Origin: Clostridia bacterium
GTDB lineage: Bacteria; Bacillota; Clostridia; Oscillospirales; CAG-382
Length of the DNA stretch: 46,568 bases
Assembly: GCA_017434845.1 (NCBI GenBank)
Contig: JAFSGD010000003.1
Span: 1-46,568 of the forward strand
Direction: 5' to 3'
The position numbers and the translations under genes were made by a program. This document shows positions 25,473 through 33,575 of this stretch, piece by piece (the stretch's first letter is position 1; each line of letters opens with the position of its first letter). Under the pieces are notes generated by a model, which saw only the letters and a program-made list of their open reading frames with translations, searched no databases and was not told where the DNA came from.

Positions 25473-27950
25473 ATGAAAAAACAGATCATAACGATCGTTG
25501 CAGTCGCTCTTGCGGCTGTGCTTTTATTCACGGTACACAGCATATTCTTCAAGGATGACGGCATCGACGTTGTCGGCGACCCCTTCTATACTCTCGATAC
25601 CGAGGTTGCCGCCGCGCTTTCGGGCGTTGAAACCGATATAGTTATAACCCTTTCGGGCTATGACGGCGCAGATGACGGCTGGGAAATGATCTCGCGCTTT
25701 GCCGAGGTTATCGCCGATGCAAACAAAAATATAGACGTCGAGATCGAAGACGCAGGCAGCCTTGTCGGCGTTAAGGTCGCTTCGAAAAACGATTCGCGCG
25801 AGATTTCATACGAAAGCTTCTTTAAAGCCAACTATGAGGGCACGCGCTATGCCTTCGACGGCGAATCGCTTATCGCAAACGCCGTTTTCGAGCTTAGCGG
25901 AAAGGATGCCTTAAGCATCGAGCTTCGCGCGCTTAGCGGCTTTGATATCGACGGCGACGTTGTAACGGGAACCGGCGCGCCCTTTATGTTCCCCTCTATC
26001 GACAGAAACAAGATATCGTTCTTAACGATCGAAAACTCCCACGGTAAATATTCTATCTATCAAGATAACGGAAACTATTTCTTCAGCTCAACACGTGCGG
26101 CGGCATACGATGACGAGAAGTTTTCTATGCTCACAACCAACTGCCGCTATGTTGTAACCTATGGCAAGTTCGCTTTGCCCGAGGGCAAAAGCTGGGCTTC
26201 CTATGGCCTTGATATCGACGGCACCGACAGCGAAGGCAACAAAAAGAAAGCCGCAACCGCAAGCTATTCGATAATGACGACCAACGATAAAGACGGAAAC
26301 TATTTTCTCCATTCGGTTTATATCGGAAGCAAGGCTTCAAGCGGAACCTATTATTACGCGCGCTACGTCGGCGGTCTTTTCAAGCCCTCGGACAAAGAAG
26401 GCGTTGCCGATGAGCTTATTCACAATCTGACCAAGGAATTTATTTATCAAATGCCCGTTTCGGCGGTTGAGGGCAGCATCGACGCGCCCGAAACCATGGT
26501 TATGAAGCCCACGATCGTCAACCCCATAACCGAAAACCAGGCGCTGTTAACCATCGATAACGTTCGCATCGATAATTATAAATCGGGCATAAGCGCGCTC
26601 GTTCGCAACCTTCATTCCTTTAACGCCGCATCAAACCTCAGCGTAAAGGATTCTTCCGCGATCTCTTCGGTTATTTCCGATAAGGTTTCGGCAAAGAAAT
26701 ACAGCGATTATTCGGGCGGTTGGACAGCAAACACCAAGGTGTTCGGCGGTTTCACCAGCTCCGACGGAAATAACACCTATATCGAAGCGCTTCTTGCAAA
26801 ATATGCAAAAAACGGCGAATATAAGGTTAAATTCGGACTTCTTCGCGATGAGGCAAACGGCGCTTATCTTCCCAATAACGTAACGATCTCAAAATCCACC
26901 GACGGCATCAACTGGCTTCCTGTCGAAAACGGAAGCATAGCTCCCTCGCACGCTAACGGCGAGATCAAGGAATATGAGCTCAGCTTCACCGATGAAAACC
27001 GCATAAAATACGTTCGAATCGGCTTCGACGTTCCCCAAACCGCAAAAACCTACGTTGTTTTTGACGAAATAAGAATTTATGCCGACGGTGCCGATGCTCA
27101 GCCCAAGGATTCTATCGGCGGTGTATGGCGCTTGATGGCTCCCACCGATTATATCCCCGACGGTTTGAACTATGCCTTCCTCGACATGAACAATTTCAAT
27201 AACTTCGTTCAATCGATCGGTGCTATCGAGGGCGAAAAGGTCGTTGCCGCAGGCTTCGGCGAAAACGGCGATGCAACAACTCTTAAAACCGAGCTTCTCG
27301 CAAAGTTCGGCCTTGATAAGCCCGAACAGCATTTCTCGTTTGAATACGACGGCGTTGTAACCGACCTTTACGTTTCGGCGCCCAACGAAGAGGGCAAATA
27401 TTATGCCTATTCCACCTTTACGGGTGTTCTCAACGGCGAAAGCATCTGTGCAACCACCGACGTTATCGTCGAGCTTTCAACCGAAACGGCAAATTGGCTT
27501 AATTGGAGCTTCGTTGAATATCTCGACCATTCGCTTCTTTCGATTTATCTTATCGACATAACCGACATGACTATTTCGCTCGACGGAAAGGATTATAAGT
27601 TCAACCTAACCCTTGATGACAACGGCGGCGACGTTGCCTCTGTCGGCTATGACGGCAAGAGCTTAGACGTTACCAGCTTTAAATATCTTTATCAGTCGAT
27701 ACTCGGAATTTATATGCAGGATGAATACGTTCCCTCCGAAAACGATAAGCCCGAGGAATTCCTGAGAATCAAGATCAACACCGAGACCAACTCGCCCGAG
27801 CTTGTGTTCTATCGCGTTTCCTCTTCCAAGTGCTATTTCACGGTCGACGGACAGGGAAGCTATTATGCACTTTCCGAGGACGTTAAGCGCGTTCGCGATA
27901 ACGTTTTGAAATACGTTGACGGCGAGATTATAACCCGAGATGACACATGA
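25473..27950 (+). CDS. Large DUF4340-like membrane-anchored protein with discoidin-like insert (825 aa)
   Basis: The N-terminal membrane anchor is at about residues 5-25, and the rest is predicted outside the cell. Residues about 80-330 contain repeated beta-rich segments typical of DUF4340 proteins that accompany Gld transporters (FPSIDRNKISFLTIENSHG, YYARYVGGLFKPSD). Residues about 370-545 look like an F5/8-type (discoidin-like) module: SGGWTANTKVFGGFTSSDGN, VTISKSTDGINWLPV, KYVRIGFDVPQTAKTYVVFD. A further DUF4340-like stretch follows (FEYDGVVTDLYVSAPNEEGK, ITDMTISLDGKDYKFNLT). Such a discoidin insertion is unusual and suggests glycan or surface binding. It overlaps the next lipoprotein gene by 4 bases. 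Domain borders are approximate. Confidence 0.72.
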   Translation: MKKQIITIVAVALAAVLLFTVHSIFFKDDGIDVVGDPFYTLDTEVAAALSGVETDIVITLSGYDGADDGWEMISRFAEVIADANKNIDVEIEDAGSLVGVKVASKNDSREISYESFFKANYEGTRYAFDGESLIANAVFELSGKDALSIELRALSGFDIDGDVVTGTGAPFMFPSIDRNKISFLTIENSHGKYSIYQDNGNYFFSSTRAAAYDDEKFSMLTTNCRYVVTYGKFALPEGKSWASYGLDIDGTDSEGNKKKAATASYSIMTTNDKDGNYFLHSVYIGSKASSGTYYYARYVGGLFKPSDKEGVADELIHNLTKEFIYQMPVSAVEGSIDAPETMVMKPTIVNPITENQALLTIDNVRIDNYKSGISALVRNLHSFNAASNLSVKDSSAISSVISDKVSAKKYSDYSGGWTANTKVFGGFTSSDGNNTYIEALLAKYAKNGEYKVKFGLLRDEANGAYLPNNVTISKSTDGINWLPVENGSIAPSHANGEIKEYELSFTDENRIKYVRIGFDVPQTAKTYVVFDEIRIYADGADAQPKDSIGGVWRLMAPTDYIPDGLNYAFLDMNNFNNFVQSIGAIEGEKVVAAGFGENGDATTLKTELLAKFGLDKPEQHFSFEYDGVVTDLYVSAPNEEGKYYAYSTFTGVLNGESICATTDVIVELSTETANWLNWSFVEYLDHSLLSIYLIDITDMTISLDGKDYKFNLTLDDNGGDVASVGYDGKSLDVTSFKYLYQSILGIYMQDEYVPSENDKPEEFLRIKINTETNSPELVFYRVSSSKCYFTVDGQGSYYALSEDVKRVRDNVLKYVDGEIITRDDT

Positions 27951-28729
27951 TGAAAGCTATTGTTAGGGCTTTATGCCTTGTTCTTTCGCTCGCGGCGGTC
28001 CTTTGCGGCTGCTCGAGCGAAAACAAAGCCTCTGCCGAGGCGGTTGCCGAGCTCGATTCGGCGATAAAGGCAACAAACGGCAGCGATTCGGCAAAGGGAA
28101 GCTACGTTCTCGAAATAACCTTCGGCGAAAGCAGCGTTCTTTATTACGCAAAGGGCGATATCGAATTCGACCGCGCGCAAAAGAAGGCGTATGCCGATTT
28201 CGACCAAACCTGGCTCGGAAGCGCCGTTTCGGTTCAGAACTATTATTCAAACGGCAGAATGACAAGCGTTACCAACGGCGAACCGCTTGAGCTCGAGCGC
28301 GATGAAAACGAGCTGTTTTCTAAGTTCCCCTATTCGATGCTTTTGCCCTTGGAAGAGGATGCGAGCATTGTTTTGGGCAACAACAGCTTCGGAAAGACCT
28401 TTTCGCTTGCGCGAACCGACACTTCGCAGATATGCGAAACCGTTGTCGGTGATATATATTCTCTCGTTTCGGTTATTAAAAAGCCGCAAAGGGATAAAAC
28501 AAAATACAGCGATGCCTCGGTGATATATACCGTTTCCGAGGGCAAGGTGGTTTCTTGCCGCTATGAATTCACCGCCGTTTTGTTCGACACGCCCGCCTAC
28601 GTTCCCGGCTATCAGCCGCCCGAAAGCGAATATACGGTTGAGGTCAAGGTTTCGGCAAAGGTTAGCTATTCGGAATTCGGCGAATCGGTTTCGGTTCCCG
28701 ATTATTCCGCGCCCGAGGAATCAAAATAA
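27947..28729 (+). CDS. Putative lipoprotein ending the gld operon (260 aa)
   Basis: Lipoprotein signal with a hydrophobic stretch and lipobox AVLCGC (Cys about 20-22). The mature protein is beta-rich and acidic (SYVLEITFGESSVLYYAKGD, GKVVSCRYEFTAVLF) with no domain that I recognise. Two adjacent ATG codons (27947, 27950) could start it. It overlaps the DUF4340-like gene. It is likely a surface partner of the Gld-type system, by position only. Confidence 0.75.
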   Translation: MMKAIVRALCLVLSLAAVLCGCSSENKASAEAVAELDSAIKATNGSDSAKGSYVLEITFGESSVLYYAKGDIEFDRAQKKAYADFDQTWLGSAVSVQNYYSNGRMTSVTNGEPLELERDENELFSKFPYSMLLPLEEDASIVLGNNSFGKTFSLARTDTSQICETVVGDIYSLVSVIKKPQRDKTKYSDASVIYTVSEGKVVSCRYEFTAVLFDTPAYVPGYQPPESEYTVEVKVSAKVSYSEFGESVSVPDYSAPEESK

Positions 28730-28738
28730 AATTTCCTC

Positions 28739-28767
28739 TTGACAAACCGCTTTTTCTGAGCTATTAT
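28739..28767 (+). promoter_or_regulatory. Sigma-A promoter of the TPP-riboswitch operon
   Basis: A perfect TTGACA (28739-28744) and TATTAT (28762-28767) are spaced by 17 bases, 9 bases past the previous stop codon. No terminator separates it from the gld operon. Confidence 0.88.
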
Positions 28768-28808
28768 TAATGTCAAGCAAGAGCTCTGCTTATTAAAAAA
28801 TCTATATT

Positions 28809-28888
28809 TAACGGGGTGCTGTGCTTTTCGGCACGGCTGAGATCATACCCGAGGAACCTGATGCGGATAATGCCGCCGTAGGGAGTTA
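28809..28888 (+). ncRNA. TPP (THI element) riboswitch
   Basis: The conserved core is plain: GGGGTGC near the 5' end, CTGAGATCATACCC (28837-28850), GAACCTGATGCGGATAATGC (28854-28873), and CGTAGGGA before the closing P1 (TAAC with GTTA). The aptamer binds thiamine pyrophosphate. A terminator hairpin lies 20 bases downstream, so control is by premature termination of the thiT mRNA. Confidence 0.97.
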
Positions 28889-28907
28889 TCAGTTTTTCTG
28901 ATCTATC

Positions 28908-28940
28908 GGGTCCCAATATTTTTATTTGGGACCTTTTATT
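28908..28940 (+). terminator. Riboswitch-controlled terminator
   Basis: GGTCCCAA and TTGGGACC pair, followed by TTTTATT. It is placed directly after the TPP aptamer and before thiT, as expected for a transcription-attenuating expression platform. Confidence 0.88.
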
Positions 28941-28985
28941 ATACCGAATTCGGTATTTTTCGTTCGGTTCCGGAAAGGATAATCA

Positions 28986-29558
28986 ATGAAAACAAAAAAC
29001 AATCTTATCGCGCTTTGCGAAGCCGCAATAATGATCGCGCTCGCAACCGTTTTGGGGCTTCTTCAGTTTCCGCCCTTCCGAATCGACCTTTGGGGCAACG
29101 GCGGAAGCATCGATTTCGTAATGCTTCCTCTTATCGTTCTCGGTTGGCGCCGCGGCATTAAATGGGCGGTTCCCGCAGGACTTGTTTTCGGTCTTATAAA
29201 ATGTCTCATCGGTGAGGCAATCGGTTGGGGAATCCTTTCGGTTCTGCTCGATTACGTTATCGCCTACGGAATGGTGGGTCTTGCGGGCATTTTCAAGGAT
29301 AAAAAATGGGGCTTGGTGCTCGGAACGCTTGTTGCAACACTCGGCAGATTTGCGGTTCACTTCATTGCGGGTGTTACTATCTGGAAGCTTGCCGTCGGCG
29401 ACAGCGTTGAGCTTTTCGGAATGAGCTTCGGCGGCGAATCGGCATATCTCTATTCGCTTGTTTATAACGGCAGTTATATGCTCGGCGAAATGATATTCTG
29501 CTTGGTTGCTTCGCTTATTCTTATGTGGCCGCTTTCGCGCCTGCCCAAAAAGTTTTAA
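28986..29558 (+). CDS. thiT: Energy-coupled thiamine transporter ThiT (190 aa)
   Basis: This ECF-type S component binds thiamine and associates with the shared ECF module (not in this window). Six membrane helices are visible. Family motifs include the early helix with EAAIMIALATVLGLLQFPPF, GSIDFVMLPLIVLGWRRG, LLDYVIAYGMVGLAG, and the late aromatic YNGSYMLGEMIF. The preceding TPP riboswitch strongly supports the assignment. GGAAAGGAT precedes the ATG. Confidence 0.95.
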   Translation: MKTKNNLIALCEAAIMIALATVLGLLQFPPFRIDLWGNGGSIDFVMLPLIVLGWRRGIKWAVPAGLVFGLIKCLIGEAIGWGILSVLLDYVIAYGMVGLAGIFKDKKWGLVLGTLVATLGRFAVHFIAGVTIWKLAVGDSVELFGMSFGGESAYLYSLVYNGSYMLGEMIFCLVASLILMWPLSRLPKKF

Positions 29559-29576
29559 ACGGAGAAATTTTAAAGA

Positions 29577-30290
29577 ATGTTTGGATTAGGTTATTTTGGG
29601 TATCTCTTGTTCATGCTTCCCGCGCTTGCGCTCGGCATTTTCGCGCAGATCAAGGTGAAAACCTCGTTCAATCGGTTTTCAAGGGTTGCATCCAAAAAGG
29701 GAATAACGGGCGCCGATGCGGCAAGAGCAGTTCTTAACGCGGGCGGTGTTTATAACGTTGCCGTCGGGCACGTAAGAGGTGATCTTACCGACCACTACGA
29801 CCCCAAAAATAACCAAATAATGCTTTCCGACCCTGTTTATTCAAGCACTTCGGTCGCCGCGATCGGCGTTGCCGCTCATGAGGCGGGCCATGCGCTTCAG
29901 TATGCACACGGCTATTCGCCGATAAAGCTTCGTGCCGCGATAATTCCGGTTTGCAACATCGGCTCGTTTCTCGGCCCTATCCTAATCGTTATCGGCGCGG
30001 GCATGACCTATTCCGAGGGCGTTATTCCCGAGCTTGGCAACCTGCTTTATTTCGGCGGCATCGCGCTTTTCTCGGCGGTTGCGTTGTTTCAGCTTATAAC
30101 GCTTCCTGTTGAGTTAAACGCCTCACGTCGCGCCTTAAGGGCGCTTGAAGGCGGTTCGCTTTTAGATAAAGGCGAGCTTAAGGGCGCAAAATCGGTTCTG
30201 ACAGCCGCGGCGCTAACCTATGTTGCCGCGCTTGTAACCTCGATAATGCAAATTCTTTATTATCTTTCTAACTTTAAGCGAAGGAAATAA
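29577..30290 (+). CDS. Membrane zinc metallopeptidase, YugP/Zn-peptidase-2 family (237 aa)
   Basis: The zinc motif is AAHEAGHALQYAHGYSP (about residue 100), followed by LNASRRALRAL, a block conserved in this family. Membrane segments lie at about 5-23, 125-148, 155-178 and 208-228. VYNVAVGHVRGDLTDHYDP precedes the zinc motif, as in YugP. The substrate is unknown. The gene follows thiT by 18 bases, so it may share TPP control, though the pairing may be incidental. Confidence 0.92.
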   Translation: MFGLGYFGYLLFMLPALALGIFAQIKVKTSFNRFSRVASKKGITGADAARAVLNAGGVYNVAVGHVRGDLTDHYDPKNNQIMLSDPVYSSTSVAAIGVAAHEAGHALQYAHGYSPIKLRAAIIPVCNIGSFLGPILIVIGAGMTYSEGVIPELGNLLYFGGIALFSAVALFQLITLPVELNASRRALRALEGGSLLDKGELKGAKSVLTAAALTYVAALVTSIMQILYYLSNFKRRK

Positions 30291-30381
30291 CGACAAAAAA
30301 CGCAATCTGTTGAAAATTCGGTGATGGCTCTCACAATATCTTGCGGTTTTCGGATTATTTTGCAAAAATGCTCAAAAACAC

Positions 30382-30410
30382 TTGATTTTTCTGAATTTCT
30401 ATGCTATAAT
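30382..30410 (+). promoter_or_regulatory. Sigma-A promoter of rplS
   Basis: TTGATT (30382-30387) and a perfect TATAAT (30405-30410) are spaced by 17 bases. Between the preceding gene and this promoter lies only AT-rich sequence with a weak imperfect inverted repeat. Confidence 0.85.
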
Positions 30411-30415
30411 CAAGT

Positions 30416-30460
30416 GCTAAATATCGGGCGGTCCTCTGCGGCTCAGCATGAACGCCTATG
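30416..30460 (+). promoter_or_regulatory. Candidate L19 leader structure
   Basis: Between the promoter and the rplS ribosome site, GGGCG (30426-30430) pairs with CGCCT (30453-30457). An inner CTG (30436-30438) and CAG (30444-30446) pair inside it. Autoregulatory leaders precede rplS in many Firmicutes. Whether this one matches the known L19 leader family is not checked. Confidence 0.4.
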
Positions 30461-30480
30461 AAAAAACGGAGGTAAATGCT

Positions 30481-30822
30481 TTGGATATCATTAAGGCTTT
30501 TACAAATGAGCAGTTGAAAACCGAGATCCCCGAATTCAATGTCGGCGATACCGTTAAGGTCGCACAGAGAATCGTTGAGGGAACAAGAGTCAGAACCCAG
30601 ATTTTCGAAGGAACCGTTATCGCCAAGAGAAACGGCGGTATCTCTGAAACCTTCACCGTAAGAAGAGTTTCTTATGGTGTCGGCACCGAAAAAACCTTCC
30701 CCGTCCACTCTCCGAACGTTCAGTCGGTTGAGGTTGTAAGATATGGTAAGGTTCGCCGTGCTAAGCTCTACTACCTGCGCGACAGGGTCGGTAAGAACGC
30801 TAAGGTTAAGGAAAAAATCTAA
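30481..30822 (+). CDS. rplS: 50S ribosomal protein L19 (113 aa)
   Basis: The start is taken as TTG 30481 (giving [19 protein letters not shown]), because GGAGG lies eight bases upstream and family proteins begin this way. An in-frame ATG 11 codons earlier lies in the leader. Signature stretches are [54 protein letters not shown] and [14 protein letters not shown]19 lies at the interface of the 30S and 50S subunits. A terminator follows directly. Confidence 0.97.
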   Translation: MDIIKAFTNEQLKTEIPEFNVGDTVKVAQRIVEGTRVRTQIFEGTVIAKRNGGISETFTVRRVSYGVGTEKTFPVHSPNVQSVEVVRYGKVRRAKLYYLRDRVGKNAKVKEKI

Positions 30823-30834
30823 ATCGGCTCTTTG

Positions 30835-30870
30835 GTGTCTGCGCAAAAACGCAGACACTTTTGCTTTTTA
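30835..30870 (+). terminator. Terminator of rplS
   Basis: GTGTCTGCG and CGCAGACAC pair around CAAAAA, followed by TTTTGCTTTTTA. Confidence 0.9.
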
Positions 30871-30894
30871 TTCGGCATTATTAATCAAATATGC

Positions 30895-30923
30895 TTTATT
30901 TATTTCAAGTGCCGTGTTATAAT
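30895..30923 (+). promoter_or_regulatory. Probable promoter of lepB
   Basis: A perfect TATAAT at 30918-30923 has only a weak -35 (TTTATT, 30895-30900) at 17-base spacing. Confidence 0.5.
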
Positions 30924-30954
30924 ACAGTTATATCTCAGCAAAGAGGGTTATTTA

Positions 30955-31665
30955 ATGAACGAATTTGAAAACAACGAACAGCTTTCCGAGGAAGAGGCTC
31001 TTTCTGCGGAAGAAAACGTTTTAGAAGAAACCGCATCGGCAGACGCGCCCGCTTTTAAAGAGGTTGCAACCGCCGAGCCCGAAAAGAAAAATCCCAAAAA
31101 ATCGGGCATTGCCTCGTTTTATGAATATGTCGAAACCTTCAGCTATGCGCTTGCGGTTATGGTTTTGCTTTTTCTTTTCGTTTTCCGCTATGTTTCGGTC
31201 GACGGCGATTCGATGAAGCATACGCTTCACCATCAGGATAAGCTTATTATATCAAACCTTTTCTACACGCCCGAAACCGGCGATATCGTTGTTATCAACC
31301 CCGAAACCCACAACGCCGCGCAGGAGCCCATCATAAAGCGCGTTATCGCAACAGAGGGTCAAACCGTGCTTATAGATTATGCAAACTGGGCGGTTTACGT
31401 CGATGGCGTCAAGCTTGACGAGCCCTATATCGAGCCCATGCGTGAGGAAGAAAAGCGTTTGTGGGGCGACGGCGTCGGAATGCGCGTCGACAGCAACAAA
31501 TATATCGAAGAATTCACCGTTGGCGAGGGCAAGGTTTTTGTAATGGGTGATAACCGCAACCATTCAAAGGACAGCCGCAACAGCGAATACGGAGAAATGG
31601 GCGTTAACCGCATTCTCGGCAGAGTTGTTGTCAGAGTTTCGCCCGATTTCGGCTTCGTTGAATAA
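30955..31665 (+). CDS. lepB: Signal peptidase I (236 aa)
   Basis: It cleaves signal peptides of exported proteins at the outer face of the membrane. An acidic cytosolic N-terminus of about 55 residues precedes a single membrane helix (YALAVMVLLFLFVF). Box B has the catalytic Ser in GDSMKHTL; the Lys is in PIIKRVIATEGQ, and the conserved VMGDNRNHSKDSR is present. The ATG at 30955 is preferred over an ORF start that would run back into the terminator region. The Glu-rich N-terminal extension is longer than in most Bacillus homologs. This rplS-lepB-rbgA-rnhB-yraN order is common in Clostridia. Confidence 0.95.
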   Translation: MNEFENNEQLSEEEALSAEENVLEETASADAPAFKEVATAEPEKKNPKKSGIASFYEYVETFSYALAVMVLLFLFVFRYVSVDGDSMKHTLHHQDKLIISNLFYTPETGDIVVINPETHNAAQEPIIKRVIATEGQTVLIDYANWAVYVDGVKLDEPYIEPMREEEKRLWGDGVGMRVDSNKYIEEFTVGEGKVFVMGDNRNHSKDSRNSEYGEMGVNRILGRVVVRVSPDFGFVE

Positions 31666-31690
31666 TCATTAAAAATTCCTTGGAGGAAAT

Positions 31691-32539
31691 ATGGCGGATA
31701 TAGTTTGGTATCCGGGTCATATGGCGAAAGCAAAGCGCTTAATAAAGGAATCGCTTCCGAATATCGACATGGTTATCGAGCTTCTCGATGCCCGCGCGCC
31801 GCTTTCAAGCAAAAACCCCGATTTTAACAGTCTTTTCGGCAACAAGCCGGTTTTAACGCTTTTAACCAAAAGCTCGCTTGCCGACCCCGTTGCAACAAAA
31901 TATTTCACCGAGCGCCTGAAAAGATCGGGCAGAGAGGTTATTGCGATCGATTGCAAGGCGGGTCAGGGTCTTAAAAACATTCAGACCGGCATAAATTCGC
32001 TTATGAGCGAAAAACTTGCGCGCGATGCCGCAAGGGGAATAAAGCGCCCCATTCGCGCCATGGTTGCGGGCATAACCAACGTTGGCAAATCAACGCTTAT
32101 AAACACCATTTGCGGCTCGAAAAAGGCGGCGGCAGAGGATCGCCCCGGCGTAACCCGCCATAATTCGCGCATTTCGGTGCCCTCGCTCGGCCTTGAGCTC
32201 ACCGACACACCCGGTATTCTCTGGCACAAGTTTGATGATGAGCTTGTCGGCGTTAAGCTTGCCTGCCTGGGCTCGATAAGAGATGAGATCCTCGACACGC
32301 TCGACCTTTCCTGCCGTTTGATCGGAATTATAAGAGAACATTATTCCGAATGCCTCGTTTCGCGCTTCGGCATCGTTATCGAAGAAACCGACAGCGATTA
32401 TGACGTTTTTGAAAAGATCGGCCGCCGCCGCGGTTTTCTGCGTTCGGGCGGCGTTATAGATGAGGATCGCGCCGCAGGCGTTATTCTCGATGAATTCCGC
32501 GCCGGAAAGATAGGGCGCATAACACTTGATCGGGAGTGA
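31691..32539 (+). CDS. rbgA: Ribosome biogenesis GTPase RbgA/YlqF (282 aa)
   Basis: This circularly permuted GTPase acts in late 50S assembly. It has MADIVWYPGHMAKAKRLI at the N-terminus, G1 in AGITNVGKSTLIN (about residue 125), and G3 in LTDTPGILW. The G4 position, which precedes G1 in this permuted fold, reads LLTKSSLADP instead of the usual NKxD, an apparent loss of the Asp that selects guanine. The C-terminal RNA-binding helical domain is present. GGAGGAAAT precedes the ATG. It overlaps or abuts rnhB. Confidence 0.94.
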   Translation: MADIVWYPGHMAKAKRLIKESLPNIDMVIELLDARAPLSSKNPDFNSLFGNKPVLTLLTKSSLADPVATKYFTERLKRSGREVIAIDCKAGQGLKNIQTGINSLMSEKLARDAARGIKRPIRAMVAGITNVGKSTLINTICGSKKAAAEDRPGVTRHNSRISVPSLGLELTDTPGILWHKFDDELVGVKLACLGSIRDEILDTLDLSCRLIGIIREHYSECLVSRFGIVIEETDSDYDVFEKIGRRRGFLRSGGVIDEDRAAGVILDEFRAGKIGRITLDRE

Positions 32540-32544
32540 TATCT

Positions 32545-33159
32545 TTGCCAAAGGAATATTCTCTCTCTTGGGAGGATGAGCTTTCCTTCCGCACCGAAAA
32601 CGAAACTCTCGTTTGCGGCTGTGATGAGGCGGGCAGAGGCCCTCTTGCGGGTCCGGTCGTTGCCGCGGCGGTTATTCTGCCCGAGGGCATTTATATCGAA
32701 GGGCTCAACGATTCGAAAAAGCTTTCCGAGAAAAAGCGCGAGCAACTTTATTATATTATTCGCGAGCAGGCAATCGATTGCGCTGTCGGCTGGGCGGAGG
32801 TTTACGAGATCGAAAAATACAACATTCTCAACGCCGCCATGCTGGCAATGAACCGCGCCGTAAACAGCCTTAAGGTTAAGCCTCAGCTTGTTCTTGCCGA
32901 CGGAAATATCGTTCGCGGCTTTGCTCAAAGGGCGGTTCCGGTTATAAAAGGTGATGCGCGTTGCCCGTCGATCGCGGCGGCTTCGGTGCTTGCAAAGGTT
33001 GCAAGAGACCGCCTTCTCAATGAGCTCGAGCTGCTTTATCCCGGCTATGGCTTGGGCAAGCACAAGGGCTATGCCACAAAGGCTCACCGCGAGGCTTTGC
33101 TTTCGCTTGGCGTAAGCCCGCTTCACCGTCAAAGCTTTTTAAAAAAGCTTCTGCCATGA
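32545..33159 (+). CDS. rnhB: Ribonuclease HII (204 aa)
   Basis: It removes ribonucleotides and RNA strands from RNA:DNA hybrids. The first catalytic Asp-Glu pair is in VCGCDEAGRGPLAGPV, with a later Asp in VLADGNIV and the Asp of GDARCPSIAAASVLAKVARD. A GTG at 32536 overlaps the rbgA stop. I chose TTG 32545 because GGGAG lies eight bases before it and none precedes the GTG. yraN overlaps its end by four bases. Confidence 0.95.
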   Translation: MPKEYSLSWEDELSFRTENETLVCGCDEAGRGPLAGPVVAAAVILPEGIYIEGLNDSKKLSEKKREQLYYIIREQAIDCAVGWAEVYEIEKYNILNAAMLAMNRAVNSLKVKPQLVLADGNIVRGFAQRAVPVIKGDARCPSIAAASVLAKVARDRLLNELELLYPGYGLGKHKGYATKAHREALLSLGVSPLHRQSFLKKLLP

Positions 33160-33575
33160 AAAGAACGGCGAAGGGCATCGGCAATATCGGAGAGCATATT
33201 GCCGAGCGATATTTAAGAAAAAAGGGCTGGCGAATAATTGCGCGCAACTATGCGGCAAACGGCGGCGAGATCGACGTTGTCGGCTATCGCTTCGGCACGC
33301 TCGTTTATTTCGAGGTGAAAGCGCGCACGGGCGAGCAATTCGGCAAGCCTGCCGATGCCGTTGATACAGCAAAGCTTTCGCGCATAAAAAACGCTTCGCT
33401 TGCATTAAAGGCGGCGCATTCCAAAAACGGCAAGATTCCCGTTTTTTATCCGTTTGGCATTAAATTAATGCGCACGTTCAGGCGCGAGCGCATCGACGTT
33501 ATCGAAATATATTTAACCCGCGACATGAAGGTGCGGGGCATGAATCATATTAAGGACATGGAAAATCAGCTATGA
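33156..33575 (+). CDS. YraN/UPF0102 family endonuclease-like protein (139 aa)
   Basis: Restriction-endonuclease-like fold with the family pattern GNIGEHIAERYLRKKGWRII, NGGEIDVVGYRFGTLVYFEVKAR (E-x-D ... E-x-K). The function is not firmly known; the gene is usually next to rnhB, as here. It overlaps rnhB and thrC by four bases each. A basic insert (KAAHSKNGKIPVFYPFGIKL) lengthens it slightly over the 120-residue norm. Confidence 0.92.
   Translation: MKRTAKGIGNIGEHIAERYLRKKGWRIIARNYAANGGEIDVVGYRFGTLVYFEVKARTGEQFGKPADAVDTAKLSRIKNASLALKAAHSKNGKIPVFYPFGIKLMRTFRRERIDVIEIYLTRDMKVRGMNHIKDMENQL

Noticed and set aside
30291-30360. Terminator after the YugP-like gene
   Set aside because: AAAACGCAA can pair with TTGCGGTTTT only with a bulge and a loop of more than 30 bases; too weak to report as a feature.
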